From: Theocolax elegans
Taxonomy: Eukaryota > Arthropoda > Insecta > Hymenoptera > Cerocephalidae
Direction of reading: 5' to 3'
Length of the DNA stretch: 64,000 nt
Assembly (NCBI GenBank): GCA_026168455.1
Contig: CM047431.1
Coordinates: forward strand, 1,157,598-1,221,597
Shown here: piece by piece, positions 10,642-22,547 of the stretch
Numbering within the stretch: the stretch's first letter is position 1
How the letters are laid out: each line of letters opens with the position of its first letter
Notes under the pieces: model-generated
Database searches by the model: none
Told to the model about the DNA's origin: nothing
The model's input: the letters and a program-made list of their open reading frames with translations, nothing else
Program-made: the position numbers and the translations under genes

Positions 10642-13600
10642 GATAGGGCGTTACCAAGTTACTGTTTCCCAGAGGTAAATTTAGAAGTAAGGGTGGGGGA
10701 GAATATTGATAGGATCAATATAGCGGGTGTGTCTCCCAAAGTAAGTGTAGGAAGGTTAGATAGGATTTCTAAGGGTGCGATTCCAAGATCTAAGGGTAGT
10801 TTACGGTCGATCAGTAGGGACGATCCAGAAAATGATTCAGGAGTTAGAATAATTGAGGATAGGTTATTAAAGGGAGCAGAGCGAATAGATATTGAATTAT
10901 CAGCCAAAAAGGGGAAAGTTGATCGTGGCGGGACTCAAGTTAGCGAAGGAAGGTCACAGGATAATCAAGAGATTAGGGGTTACGATAGATTAAATTTGAT
11001 TAATAAGGGTGTAGAGTTGCTTTTAGGGGATAATGAGGAAAAAGAAAAAGAAAAGAGTCCAAAGACCTTCCTTGGCAACAAGGAGACACCAGATCGATCA
11101 ACTGAACCGAAACAAGGTGTATCAGTATCTAACATAGAAAATAGGCATTATTTGAAAGTTGTTTTAGGAGGACAGGAATATAGGGCGTTAATTGATTCTG
11201 GTTCCACATTGTCTTTAGTAGGGTCAAGGATAGCTGAACAGTTTAAGGATAGATTAAAGTCCTCTGATGTGGTTATTAAAAATGTCAATGGTGGATTAGT
11301 GAGGGCGTTAGGGACGTTAGAAATCAATTTAGAGATTGACGGACATGTAGGGAAAATTAATTGCAGGGCATTGAAAGACTTGGAATCGGATATGATATTA
11401 GGGATGGACTTCGGCAAACTTTTTAATTTTGATGATAGGTTAGGACAGGATCAGTGGCGTGTTAGGGAAGGTCCTTGGAGGTCGTATAGTAGTGAGAAAG
11501 GGACAAACCATCCTATAATATTCGGGGAATGCGCTGGCATCTCTGAATTACAGGATGAGGAAAGGGATAAAGTGCAAAAATTGGTGCACAATTTGCTTCC
11601 AGACATAAACGCCGATCGGTTAGGAATGACCGACCTTACTGAACATTCAATTGATGTTCAGGGAGCTCCTCCAATCAAACATCGAACACGGCGCATCTCG
11701 CCCAAGATGTTGGAGGCAGCTCATGAGGAGGTTAGGAAGATGTTACAGTTGGGAGTTATAGAAAGATCGGCAAGTGACTGGAGCAGTGCACCAGTTTTGG
11801 TACGGAAGTCCGACGGATCAATTAGATTTTGTGTGGACTATAGGGACTTGAACTCGGTCACAAAACGGGATGCGTATCCTTTGCCACAAATGGATTCGAT
11901 TCTGGATAAAATTCGCAAGGCCAAGTATATTAGCAAAATCGACTTGAAGCAGGCGTACTTTCAGGTTAAGATGGCGCCTGCTAGTCGAAAATATACGGCT
12001 TTTGCGGTGCCAGGATCGGGTCTATGGCAATTTAAAAGGATGCCATTCGGTTTGACGAATGCGCCCATGACCTTCCAGCGGTTGATCGATGCGATATTCG
12101 GTCCGGAATTCGAACCTTTCATTTTCGGATATCTGGACGATATAATCATCGTCACCGAGTCGTTCGAGGAACACTTAAAATATCTGGATTTGGTATTGCG
12201 GAAATTATTAGATGCAGGGTTAACGGTGAATAGGGACAAATGCGAATTTTGTTGTAGTAGGGTGACTTATTTAGGTTTTATTTTAGATAGGGACGGACTT
12301 AGAACAAATCCAGATAAAGTGTCTCCGGTGGTCAATTATCCAGTACCCAGGACAATCAAGGAATTGAGAAGATTCTTTGGTATGATCGCCTGGTACTCGC
12401 GTTTTATTGAGAATGAGGCCGAATTAAAAATACCATTAGTAAGGTTGTTGCATAAGGGACAAGAATGGATATGGGGGGAGGAGCAGCAGGAAGCTTTCGA
12501 TACACTAAAGAGAGCTTTGACTGTTGCACCCGTTCTTGCTCGCCCTGATTTCAGCAAACCGTTCAAAGTGCAGTGTGATGCAAGTAATTATGCACTAGGA
12601 GCGGTGCTGACTCAGGAACAGGAAGACGGGGAGCACCCCATAGTCTACATTAGTAGGGTTTTGTCGGCCGCGGAAAGGAATTATTCCACAACGGAAAAGG
12701 AATGTTTGGCGTTAATTTGGGCTATAAAGAAGTTGAGGCCATATTTAGAGGGATATCCATTTACCGCAATCACGGATCATAGTGCGTTGAAATGGTTGCG
12801 GAACCTTAAGGAGCCTACTGGTCGTCTCGCTCGGTGGGCTATAGAGATGCAACAATGGGACTTTGAGATAGTCCATAGAAAAGGATCTCTCAATCAAGTC
12901 CCAGATGCACTCTCTAGAATGTATCCGGGTAAGGTCGATACAGTGGCTGCTTTTCAGGAGATTAGGGACACTTGGTATTTAAATATGCTCAAGAACGTCG
13001 AGCAATTTCCTAACCGTTACCAGCAATGGAGAGTAGAAAACGGTCTATTATATAGGTACCGAAACGATCCATTGTTGGACCCGGTCACAAATAGGGACGA
13101 AGATTGGAGATTAGTGGTCCCAGAGGAACAGCGAGAGCGAGTAATAAGGGATGCGCATTGCGAAACCTCGGCGGGTCACTTAGGGGTAGAAAAGACGTAT
13201 GACAGGGTTATTAGGGACTATTATTGGAGAGGAGTATGGTATGATGTTAATAGATTCGTAGTAGGGTGTGATGTTTGTCAGAGATATAAAGTATCCCAGT
13301 TAGGCCCACAAGGATTGCTTAGTAGTAGGGTGATTGAGAGACCTTGGGTAGTGGTGGCAGCGGATATGATGGAGTTTCCACCTAGTAAGAGTCAGTGTAA
13401 ATACTTGTTAGTTTTCCAAGATTTATTTACTCGGTGGATAGAGTTGAAACCGTTAAGAACCGCGGATGGTAAATCAGTAGCAAAAGCATTTGAGGAATTG
13501 ATCTTATTTAGGTGGGAGACTCCTGACTATTTGCTTACTGACAATGGTAAAGAGTTTGAGAATAAATTTTTAAATGATGTCTTAGCGGAATATGGGGTTA

Positions 13601-14241
13601 AACATGTCACCACTCCACCCTACCATCCTCAAGCAAACGCTGTAGAACGGAGCAATCGTACGTTGAAAACTATGATTGCGGCGTTTGTTAATAACGATCA
13701 CAGGACCTGGGATCAACACCTTAGTGAATTTAGGCATGCGATAAATACCGCGATTCAATCGTCTTTAAAAGTATCACCCGCATTCCTGAATTATGGGAGA
13801 CACCCCAGACCTGTTAAAAGTTTACGTAGGGAGGTAGAACCAAGAGAATTAATTCAAAAGGGTGATGAAAAAGCTTGGGCCGATAGGGTACAACGGTTAG
13901 ATATATTAAGAGATATTGTCACCAAGCATATAGAACAGGCGAAGGAAAAACAAGCTAAGGTATTTAATAAGGGTAGGAGGGACGTCAGATTTTTCCCGGG
14001 AGATAGGGTACTTTGTAGGACTCATTATTTGTCTAACGCCGCGAATAGGTTTTCGGCAAAACTGTGTCCTAAATACGAAGGACCTTACACCATATTGGAC
14101 GTATTATCGCCCACCGTGTATATTATTGATAGGACTGATAAGTCAAAAGGGAAAATAAATAAGGTGCATGTAAAGGATCTGATCAGGTATGTTACACCAC
14201 GGGGAGTGAAGGGTAGTAAGGACTATAAGGTAGCAGGGTAG
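10585..14241 (+). CDS. pol: Gypsy-1 Pol polyprotein: protease, RT, RNase H, integrase
   Basis: Pol is in the -1 frame and is expected only as a Gag-Pol fusion; the first codon read after the slip begins at 10585. Counting residues from 10693, the protease active site is DSGS (D168), with ILGMDF near residue 235. RT has FCVDYRDLN and the catalytic YLDD at 480-483. RNase H has CDASNYALGAVL and TDHSALKWL. Integrase has an HHCC zinc domain (AHCETSAGHLG ... CDVC), the catalytic triad D891, D950 and E985, and a GPYTI module near the C-terminus. No internal stops are present. There is no AT-hook tail, unlike gypsy-3 and gypsy-4, and no chromodomain was recognised. Its nearest relative in the window is gypsy-2. 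Confidence 0.96.
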   Translation, partial: RQIGSSERSPDSRITAVGTDRALPSYCFPEVNLEVRVGENIDRINIAGVSPKVSVGRLDRISKGAIPRSKGSLRSISRDDPENDSGVRIIEDRLLKGAERIDIELSAKKGKVDRGGTQVSEGRSQDNQEIRGYDRLNLINKGVELLLGDNEEKEKEKSPKTFLGNKETPDRSTEPKQGVSVSNIENRHYLKVVLGGQEYRALIDSGSTLSLVGSRIAEQFKDRLKSSDVVIKNVNGGLVRALGTLEINLEIDGHVGKINCRALKDLESDMILGMDFGKLFNFDDRLGQDQWRVREGPWRSYSSEKGTNHPIIFGECAGISELQDEERDKVQKLVHNLLPDINADRLGMTDLTEHSIDVQGAPPIKHRTRRISPKMLEAAHEEVRKMLQLGVIERSASDWSSAPVLVRKSDGSIRFCVDYRDLNSVTKRDAYPLPQMDSILDKIRKAKYISKIDLKQAYFQVKMAPASRKYTAFAVPGSGLWQFKRMPFGLTNAPMTFQRLIDAIFGPEFEPFIFGYLDDIIIVTESFEEHLKYLDLVLRKLLDAGLTVNRDKCEFCCSRVTYLGFILDRDGLRTNPDKVSPVVNYPVPRTIKELRRFFGMIAWYSRFIENEAELKIPLVRLLHKGQEWIWGEEQQEAFDTLKRALTVAPVLARPDFSKPFKVQCDASNYALGAVLTQEQEDGEHPIVYISRVLSAAERNYSTTEKECLALIWAIKKLRPYLEGYPFTAITDHSALKWLRNLKEPTGRLARWAIEMQQWDFEIVHRKGSLNQVPDALSRMYPGKVDTVAAFQEIRDTWYLNMLKNVEQFPNRYQQWRVENGLLYRYRNDPLLDPVTNRDEDWRLVVPEEQRERVIRDAHCETSAGHLGVEKTYDRVIRDYYWRGVWYDVNRFVVGCDVCQRYKVSQLGPQGLLSSRVIERPWVVVAADMMEFPPSKSQCKYLLVFQDLFTRWIELKPLRTADGKSVAKAFEELILFRWETPDYLLTDNGKEFENKFLNDVLAEYGVKHVTTPPYHPQANAVERSNRTLKTMIAAFVNNDHRTWDQHLSEFRHAINTAIQSSLKVSPAFLNYGRHPRPVKSLRREVEPRELIQKGDEKAWADRVQRLDILRDIVTKHIEQAKEKQAKVFNKGRRDVRFFPGDRVLCRTHYLSNAANRFSAKLCPKYEGPYTILDVLSPTVYIIDRTDKSKGKINKVHVKDLIRYVTPRGVKGSKDYKVAG

Positions 14242-14465
14242 TTAGTAGAGGTATCCTTACTAAAAGTAGGGATGGTCTAGAAAACCAAGGAAGAAAGGGG
14301 ATTAATGACTGGAGCAGGATGACTCATAAGAAGTTCACGTAAGTTTTTTTTTATTATTATTACCGTGTATTTTTTTTATATGTGTTGGGGTGTCACGTTA
14401 TCTCGGGAGTTATTGAAGGTAGTATTTTAAGGAATAAACTATCCTTACCAGGGTAAGTAAAGTTT

Positions 14466-14474
14466 AGGGGGGGG
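14466..14474 (+). other. Gypsy-1 polypurine tract
   Basis: An A followed by eight G lies 3 nt before the 3' LTR, the expected place for plus-strand priming. Confidence 0.8.
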
Positions 14475-14477
14475 TAA

Positions 14478-15876
14478 TGTGATGTAGCAACATCACTGGG
14501 CGTCGGCTGGAGAGTCGTTGCTGGTGTATACGCGCACCTCCGGACGCGCATCGCTCCGCGGTAGTACCCGGGTACTACTCCCGCCGGTGGGGATCGCGTA
14601 CACCCGGGGAAACGGTCGCGAGGCACGTTGTTTACGTGCCGGCCCGCGCTCAGTTGTCGCCATCTTGAATCGATCTAGATTCAAGCGCGCGCACACTGAA
14701 CACGCGGTCCGCGCTCGTATCGATACGGGGATCGCGCGCATATAGTATAGGGAATTTGGAACGCGGATAGTGGGGGAACATGTGTATAAGAGTACGGAGA
14801 TAAATGTATATTTGAATTTAGCGCTATTAACTAGAGAATAATTTAGTGATCTATTGAACCAATCAATAGATGACTTTATTAGAGAATAAGACTTCCGTAT
14901 GGGTAAATATAACAGCATATTACGTTATATGACTGTAATTACCTTAAATACGGAAAGTCGTAATACTAGTTGGGACAATGATAACTTATGCAAATTAGTT
15001 GTCATTTTTATTTATAGTGGGGTAAATACGGGTAGCTTTATTACACCTGTGACGGATACGGAAGGGTTGGAGAAATATAATATTGCCGTATCCCTCGCAG
15101 GTAACGAGAAAGAGAACAGATAGGGATATTAGGAGATTGAGGGAGATGGAAAATCGGGGAAGAAGTTTGGCGTGACTCGGAAAAACGGATCATCGCCATT
15201 CTGATTCTACCCACCGAAAAGTACAGTGTTTTCCTATATTTTGATTCTATCGATCGCAGAATATTATAAGGGAGGATTTATTTTTGTATAAGAAGGATTA
15301 AGGAGTATCCGTAGATTTAATCACTTTCATAAGGAGGAATAATTAATTCACAATTTATACAGATATAGATATATATATAAATTTCCAAACGGAATAGTAT
15401 CCAAGGAATATATTTAGATATTATTTATATTATATTAATTATCTTATTGATTTCGTTTCATCGACTTGGTGAGTTATTTTAATTATTAAAATAATAATTG
15501 ATTTATTTAGTGGGGACAAAATAAGGATAAATTCAGTGCGCGTTTTTTTCTCTTATTAAATTAAATTATTTATTTTACTTATTTAAAAATTAACGTTCTC
15601 TCTCTCGTGGTTAGTGGTGCCACGGGATCTATTATTAGATCCCGTAATATAATTAGTTATATCTAAATTTTGTTAAGGGTGTTAATATTCGTTACGCGGT
15701 TTAATAGTTATCCGGAACTATTATTTTATTCAACGGAACTTCCTCTGGGTGAGTACACCGGGTAATCAGGACTAATAAACTAATAATTGTTTTTCTTTTC
15801 GATGATGTTGGGAATCCGGATATAATTTTATTTACAGAATATTTTTTTTGTTATGTAAATTAAAACCAGCATCACA
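14478..15876 (+). repeat. Gypsy-1 3' LTR
   Basis: It is 1399 bp and matches the 5' LTR in length, with one visible base difference (GAGAAAGAGAAC here, GAGAGAGAGAAC in the 5' copy). It is followed by the target duplicate ACTT at 15877-15880. Confidence 0.97.
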
Positions 15877-15887
15877 ACTTGCACCAC

Positions 15888-17993
15888 TCGTTGAATTGCC
15901 ATCTTACTCTTGTATAGTAAGCCTAATTCGAACTGCATAACACACTGCTTATGCATGTTTATATCAAGTGCTTATAAATATTTTAAGGTAAGATCAACTA
16001 TAAGACTTAATGTTAACTCATGAGACCTGTATATATCGTAACAGCGATTAATTTTTATTTGACTTCTGCAGTTAAACAAAGTACCAGCACTTGACAACTA
16101 TTTATGATTAGAAAAAGAATAGATACGTTCAATTCCAAATTAGAAATATTACGTTTTAAACATTAGGTTGCTTTATTTCAACTTTTTTAAAACTATTATC
16201 AGTTGTGACAATGCAAATAATGCATGTCATTAACAGCGATAAATAGCTAAACCTTTTCCCTGTACGAGCACACACACACATATACAAGTCTAACCGAACC
16301 TATATTTCCCTAATTTCCCTAAGAGTCTATAATAATAATTATAACACCCTCCCAATAACCGAGCTCCTTAACATTATAATACCACCGAGCCCACTAACAA
16401 AGGTACACAGGGGAGCAGCCGAGCAGGACACAGAAGGAGTTCACCGAAGCATAGATTACTTTTCAAATAATCTAAGAAGGAGCCTGACGTAGAGCCAATG
16501 AAGCAGCATGCTGAGATGTTGACAGCGAGCCCCAAAGTCCTGAACCTAGTAGCAGCGTACCCAGCAAGCCAAGGAAGACCGAGCCAGAAGAATAAGCCAA
16601 TAAATCCAGGAAGTCCGTCAGCCAGCAATTATCCAGGGAACCTGTAAGCACCAGTTAAGGTAGTAATGTTCACTATAAGGGAGCAGATAGGAGCACACAC
16701 TTACTTAAATAAGTGTGTACAGGAGAGAACTTGTGAAGAGGTTAGGTGAGCATTATAAGTGCTCACACACACACACAGATTAATAATAAAGCAGCAAGCC
16801 GTTCTCCAAGTGGATATTTACCTGGATATTGCCGTGTGTCCGTCCAAGCAGCCCGAGCCCGCCGTTGCACCTGTCAAGCCGTGCGCCTCAAGAAGAACGA
16901 GAGAGAAAGAGATATCGGACGCGGCAACACACATGAGCCCGTATCGACGTGCCGCGTATATACACCTCCCGCAGCCCTGTAACCACCGAGATTATTAGCC
17001 GACGGGCGAACAATAAGGAACGAAAGGAATAATTACCTGGCAGGCAGCTTACGTTGTCGTCAACGGCACTGTTGTTGTTGCGGGAACGGACGAGGTGTAC
17101 ACTTCGAGACGATGCGGCGGCCATGTTACTCAAGCCGCACTCGAGTAAGGCCGCGTACGCACCGCAAGTGGACCGTCGCGACGCATGCGCGCACACGGGC
17201 AATGCGTCGACCACGCCGAGGAGATCAGAGCTCTTCCGATAGCCGTAGCATCACGACGTCCGATCTGGTGTGAATTTTCTGAGAGTGCAGCGAGTGTGCG
17301 AAATTGTGCCGAGCATATTAATTGAGAGCAGCATAGCAAGAAAGGTTGGTGGATACTTCTCGTGCCTCCTTTATTCCGTTTTTGTGCAATTCCCGTGCTT
17401 CCGTACTGTGTGTGTGCGAGTTATCGTTGTTTCCCCCTTCTCCCCCCCCCCCTTCTTTATTCGAGCAGCTTTCGACCCACGATCGCGTATCGCAGCCGCG
17501 CCGTCGGTCGGCATTAAACTCGTCGCGGACGAGTATCATCGATTCAGCTAACGATTCGGGATTTTTAAATTATAGATTGCACCCGTGCAATCCGCAGTGA
17601 GCCTTCCTAAATTCGCCCCCTCCCTGAGCCGATCTCAGCCGAGCTTGAGCCGCGTAACGGACGCGACTGGCACCCGTGATAGTTACTTATGTAAGCAGAT
17701 TAGTTTATAGAAATCGCATCGGATAATAAATTAAGTTATTTTATATATTCCTTATTTTTATTATCCCCATCACCTGCACCCTAATCCCCAGTGCAGCGTG
17801 ACACAGTATACAAGAGGATTTTTGTTATATTATAACGTCGTTCTTTTTATGCTCCCAATTCGATGCTAATCAGCGACGGAGGTCATACGATTTCTTGGCG
17901 AAGAAAGCACTTGGTGAAAATACATTCGCTAGTGGTGCTTGTATCAAGAGGATTTAGTAAATCATAAAAAACTTCTGAAACACTTAACCATCG
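15888..17993. other. Spacer between inverted-repeat arms, partly GC-rich and possibly LTR-derived
   Basis: No gene is supported. The first 900 bp are AT-rich. From about 16800 to 17680 the DNA becomes GC- and CpG-rich, followed by AATAAA at 17725, which resembles the profile of LTRs elsewhere in this window; matching TG...CA ends and a target duplication were not found. Two small palindromes occur, around 16693-16720 (ACACACTTA..TAAGTGTGT) and 16746-16769 (GTGAGCA..TGCTCAC). A pyrimidine-rich run sits near 17430-17460. Confidence 0.35.
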
Positions 17994-18808
17994 GTGGTGC
18001 AAGTATTATTTTATTTAAAGAGAATAAAAAAGAGAGAAATTACTTTTTTATTTGTTTTGCAGAAATTAATTTTGCACAAATGAATATTATTATTATTATA
18101 TAAAATTGTTTATCTATTGCTGCAAGACACGGAAAGGATATACATTGTGTATATATTTAAAGAGAATAAAAAAGTGAGAAATTTATTTTTTATCAGTTTT
18201 GCAGAAATTAATAAAATTATTAAAAAATTATTTATCTATTGCTTGTAGGACATGACAGGACTAGAATTGAAATGTAAATTTGTAAGATACTTTTTTGAAA
18301 AAATGTTTGTTTTCAATTTAAAAGATATTTGTATTTTTAAAAATAAATACTTGTTGATTCTACTTTGATTTCAGTACTTTCGATTGCGGAAACTTTTTAT
18401 GGAGTTTAAGAAACAATATATAAACGTTTAATTAAAATACAATTTATGGTATGGTAAAAAATACTTGTCGATTATTCCGCTTTGATTTCAGTACTTTCAA
18501 TAGCAGAAACTACTTATGAAGTTTAAGCAAAATATATAAAATGTCTAATTATAAAAAAGAAACATAAGTATAGAAAAAAGATGGGAGTAAAAATTAATAA
18601 TTTTTTTATCAGACATCGTATTTGAAAGTGTGATTGGAAACCATACTTGCGAAGTTAGACACCTTCGTCGAAGGTGTTTTATAAAGTACTTTCTAGAGAC
18701 ACAAATAACGAATAAACGAGTTATGTAAAGTGAATACCTAAAATAATAATAAATAAATTAAAATTTTGTGTTGATATGGTACACAATACTTGTCGATTCT
18801 ATTTTGAT
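17994..18808 (-). repeat. Right arm of the 815-bp inverted repeat
   Basis: This is the uninterrupted partner of the arm at 4954-5761. At its inner end it contains the joined sequence that gypsy-1 split in the left arm. At 18808/18809 it is fused directly to the truncated reverse-transcriptase gene of Penelope copy A. Confidence 0.9.
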
Positions 18809-20292
18809 ATGTATTATACATCAAAAATGTCACAACATCAATTATCTCACTGAGTGGTATATTATAGTGCTTGGAGATCCAATGATATCTTTTTTCAATG
18901 CTTTTAATTAAAAGTTCATTCGGTATATTAGTGAACAGTGAAACAACATCAAACGAAACTAAAATGTATCCGAGTGGTATGTCACAGTTTGTCACTTTCT
19001 ACCTTTTTACTTTTTTTAACTAATTCTTGACTGTTTTTTATATATAATTTCGGTGTATTTATGCTATTTCTGATTAGTTTATCAATAATTTTCGATAATT
19101 TGTAAGTTGGACTTCCAATACATGATATTATTGGTCTTAATGGAACATCTTTTTTATGAACTTTCGGTAAGCCATAAATTCTTGGTAACACAGTATTTGT
19201 TTGAGTAAGTTCATTTTTACGATATTTTTTATCTAAATATCCCAATTCATTCCATCTATTTAATATATTTTGTGTATTTTTCTGTAACATGATAAATGGA
19301 TTTTTATTTTTGGCTACCTTTTTGTATGTATTTGTATCAGAAATAAGATTATGCATTTTTGATGTATATGTTTTTGTGTCAATAGCCACTGTGACATTAC
19401 CTTTATCCGCCGTGGTAAAAAATACATCGTTATTTTTCAAAAACAACCTTCTCTTGTTCAACCTCTGTGCAAAAAGCCTATCTTCATATTTGATATGTGT
19501 AGTTTTTTTAATACTATTCTCCATACATTGTGTAACACTTTTCCTAATACAATTTTTTGTTTCAGTTTCGAATTCATAATGTTCAAATAATTGTTCTATA
19601 TTGTTAATCATATCTATTAGATTATGTTTATTCAAATTTGTATTTGAACTAAATTTTGGTCCTAACGAAACTGTATCAATTATATCTGAAGGAATATTTG
19701 AATTAGTTAAATTAACAAACCATTTATTTCTATTATTATTGCTAAAATTATGGTTATTAGAACAATTGTTTGATTGTTTCATCGTTTTTTATCCCTGTTT
19801 TTGTTTTCACATTTTAAAAGTTTATCAAATTTACTTTTACATTTTCGATTAAGATTTTGTTTCAGATTCTTCATACTATCATTTAGTGTATTACAAGATT
19901 CTTCTATAACTTGTATTGCTAATGACTTATTAACATTTGTGATAAGATTATTAAGTTTATTGTTTAAAAAAGATGTATGAATATTAATATCTTGTATCTC
20001 AATATTTAAGACTATTTTGGAGTATTGAAATATTATTTTTCATTTTAGTTTTAGCTGTATGGCTAATAAAAGTTATATGTTTTAAATTGTAAAAAATATT
20101 GTATAAATGTTTTGGTATGATATCAAACCGTCTGCATTTTAATAAGAAAATTCTCTGTGACTCTGCTTTACTTATTTTTTTCTTCAAATCTGTAATTTTC
20201 TTCATGTTATACATGCTGTGCTGTCCAAAAGTATTCATAATGTATTTGTAGAAAGTCATGTTTTGACCTTCATCTTCGTTGGTATAGAGCAT
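18809..20292 (-). pseudogene. Penelope-like protein, copy A: N-terminal region and RT front half
   Basis: The first frame (20292 to 19999) starts MLYTNEDEGQNMTFYK and is Lys-rich. Homology continues in another frame (about 20010 to 19790) after a 1-nt shift near 20000 and ends in KNRDKKR. The next frame (19782 on) overlaps that stop as ATGA and carries the Penelope RT front: FFTTADKGNVTVAI, LPRIYGLPKVHK, then SFDVVSLFTNIPNELLIKSI after a disruption near 18990-19020, where about 20 bp look duplicated. Coding homology ends at LMYNTY. This half cannot encode an active RT. Over the shared part it is almost identical to copy B. Confidence 0.85.
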
Positions 20293-20401
20293 TGTAGGAT
20301 ACGATTTTCAATCAAAATCCGAGTGCTTATAGATAAATTTTGTTCTCTTTATCATCCACGCAGTATTTATTTAGAAGGAATAATGTTCGATCTTGGTGAA
20401 T
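18809..20401 (-). mobile_element. Penelope-like element copy A, 3'-truncated
   Basis: On the minus strand it starts with a terminal-repeat-like segment (20401 down to about 20310) that matches 23315-23400 at the 3' end of copy B, consistent with the pseudo-LTRs of Penelope-like elements. An N-terminal ORF and the front of the RT follow. The element stops abruptly at 18809 inside the RT, where the inverted-repeat arm begins, so the catalytic YVDD and GIY-YIG parts are absent. Confidence 0.85.
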
Positions 20402-20499
20402 AATCTTGGTGAATATCTGCAACAAAATCTTAATCGAAAATGTAAAAGTAAATTTGATAAACTTTTAAAATGTGAAAACAAAAACAGGGATAAAAAACG

Positions 20500-22547
20500 A
20501 TGAAACAATCAAACAATTGTTCTAATAACCATAATTTTAGCAATAATAATAGAAATAAATGGTTTGTTAATTTAACTAATTCAAATATTCCTTCAGATAT
20601 AATTGATACAGTTTCGTTAGGACCAAAATTTAGTTCAAATACAAATTTGAATAAACATAATCTAATAGATATGATTAACAATATAGAACAATTATTTGAA
20701 CATTATGAATTCGAAACTGAAACAAAAAATTGTATTAGGAAAAGTGTTACACAATGTATGGAGAATAGTATTAAAAAAACTACACATATCAAATATGAAG
20801 ATAGGCTTTTTGCACAGAGGTTGAACAAGAGAAGGTTGTTTTTGAAAAATAACGATGTATTTTTTACCACGGCGGATAAAGGTAATGTCACAGTGGCTAT
20901 TGACACAAAAACATATACATCAAAAATGCATAATCTTATTTCTGATACAAATACATACAAAAAGGTAGCCAAAAATAAAAATCCATTTATCATGTTACAG
21001 AAAAATACACAAAATATATTAAATAGATGGAATGAATTGGGATATTTAGATAAAAAATATCGTAAAAATGAACTTACTCAAACAAATACTGTGTTACCAA
21101 GAATTTATGGCTTACCGAAAGTTCATAAAAAAGATGTTCCATTAAGACCAATAATATCATGTATTGGAAGTCCAACTTACAAATTATCGAAAATTATTGA
21201 TAAACTAATCAGAAATAGCATAAATAAACCGATATTATATATAAAAAACAGTCAAGAATTAGTTATGAAAGTGACAAACTGTGACATACCACTTGGATAC
21301 ATTTTAGTTTCGTTTGATGTTGTTTCACTGTTCACTAATATACCGAATGAACTTTTAATTAAAAGCATTGAAAAAAGATATCATTGGATCTCCAAGCACT
21401 ATAATATACCACTCAGTGCGATAATTGATGTTGTGACATTTTTGATGTATAATACATATTTTAAATGGGATGGTAATTATTACCAACAAATTTTTGGTAG
21501 CCCGATGGGGTCGCCAGTGAGTCCTCAATTTGCAGATTTAGTTATGACGGACTTAGAGGAAGAATGTTTTAATAAATTAGATTTCAAACCTTTATTTTAT
21601 TATCGTTACGTTGATGACACATAATGTGTATACCCGAACACAAATAAGATACTTTACTCCTTACCTTTAATAGTTACCATAATAGATTGCAATTTACATA
21701 TGAGAAAGAGACAAATGGCACTATTAATTTTCTAGAAGTATCGTTAATTAGAGAAAATTCAAATAGAATCATTACTAATTTGTATAGGAAGGACACTTTT
21801 TCTGGTAGATTCTTAAACTTTGATTCGTGTCATACTGTACAGCAAAAGAGGGCTATGGTCTACACATTAGTAGATAAAGCTATCATATTATCACATCAAA
21901 AATTTCACAAATTTAACATGCAAATTGTTAAGCAGTTTTTATATTATAATAACTATCCGCAAAAGTTCATAAATCATAATGTTAAAAAAAGGTTAGATAA
22001 AATTAGACACATTAATAACAGTAATACAGTGAACCAAATTAACATAAATAAAAAATATTTTGGTACGTTAAAATTGCCATTTATATCAGGCTTTTATGAT
22101 AAAATTGAAAATTCAATAAAACAAAAATATATTAGACCTATTCCGACAATATGTACCAATCTTAATAATATCATTGTAAAAGGTAAGGAAAAGTCAGAAA
22201 AGAATTCTATGACTAATGTTGTATATAAAATTGATTGTAAAGATTGCAATGCTAGTTATGTTGGTGAAACTAAAAGACAGTTGCAATGTAGAATTAACGA
22301 ACATAAAAGTAATACCAAAAAAATAGAGTCTCAATTTGTTATTAATGAACATATAACGTCTTTCAATCATTCCTTTAATTTTGACGATATTTCAATTTTA
22401 GATAGAGAGAGTAATTGGAATAGAAGATTAGTATCTGAAATGGTACATATCAAATTGGAGAATAATGCAATTAATGTCAAAGATGATACTAGAAAACTTA
22501 GTCAACATTACAATGGTATTATTAGTAGATTGAAAGAACGGCTTTGA
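20500..22547 (+). pseudogene. Penelope-like reverse transcriptase with GIY-YIG endonuclease, broken at one site
   Basis: The first part (20500-21624) contains FFTTADKGNVTVAI, LPRIYGLPKVHK, SFDVVSLFTNIP, GSPMGSPVSPQFADLVM and the catalytic YRYVDD, all typical of the telomerase-related Penelope RT. The frame is lost immediately after VDDT near 21620 by a small indel, and a stop codon lies about 35 nt further on. Reading resumes and is open from 21687 to 22547. The C-terminal part has the CxxC-linked GIY-YIG nuclease: VVYKIDCKDCNASYVGETKR, then CRINEHKS. With these two lesions the protein is probably inactive, but both domains are otherwise well kept. The ATG at 20500 overlaps the stop of an upstream Lys-rich frame (ATGA). 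Confidence 0.92.

Larger units (their letters stand above)
5762..15876 (+). mobile_element. Gypsy-1: full-length Ty3/gypsy LTR retrotransposon
   Basis: The element has 1399-bp LTRs (TG...CA), a tRNA-Lys PBS, a leader of about 1.1 kb, intact gag and pol in overlapping frames, a G-run polypurine tract and a 4-bp target duplication ACTT (5758-5761 and 15877-15880). Only one substitution was seen between the two LTRs (G to A, near 6393 versus 15109). It sits in one arm of an inverted repeat whose other arm is uninterrupted, so it arrived after the duplication. There is no env-like third ORF; only 236 bp separate the pol stop from the 3' LTR. By structure it looks recent and potentially active, though activity cannot be shown from sequence. 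Confidence 0.96.
18809..21470. repeat. Palindrome formed by head-to-head Penelope copies (arms of about 1.05 kb)
   Basis: The DNA from about 19870 down to 18809 is the reverse complement of about 20418-21466, with very few differences. The central spacer of about 550 bp (19870-20418) holds copy A's unique 5' part. Confidence 0.9.
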
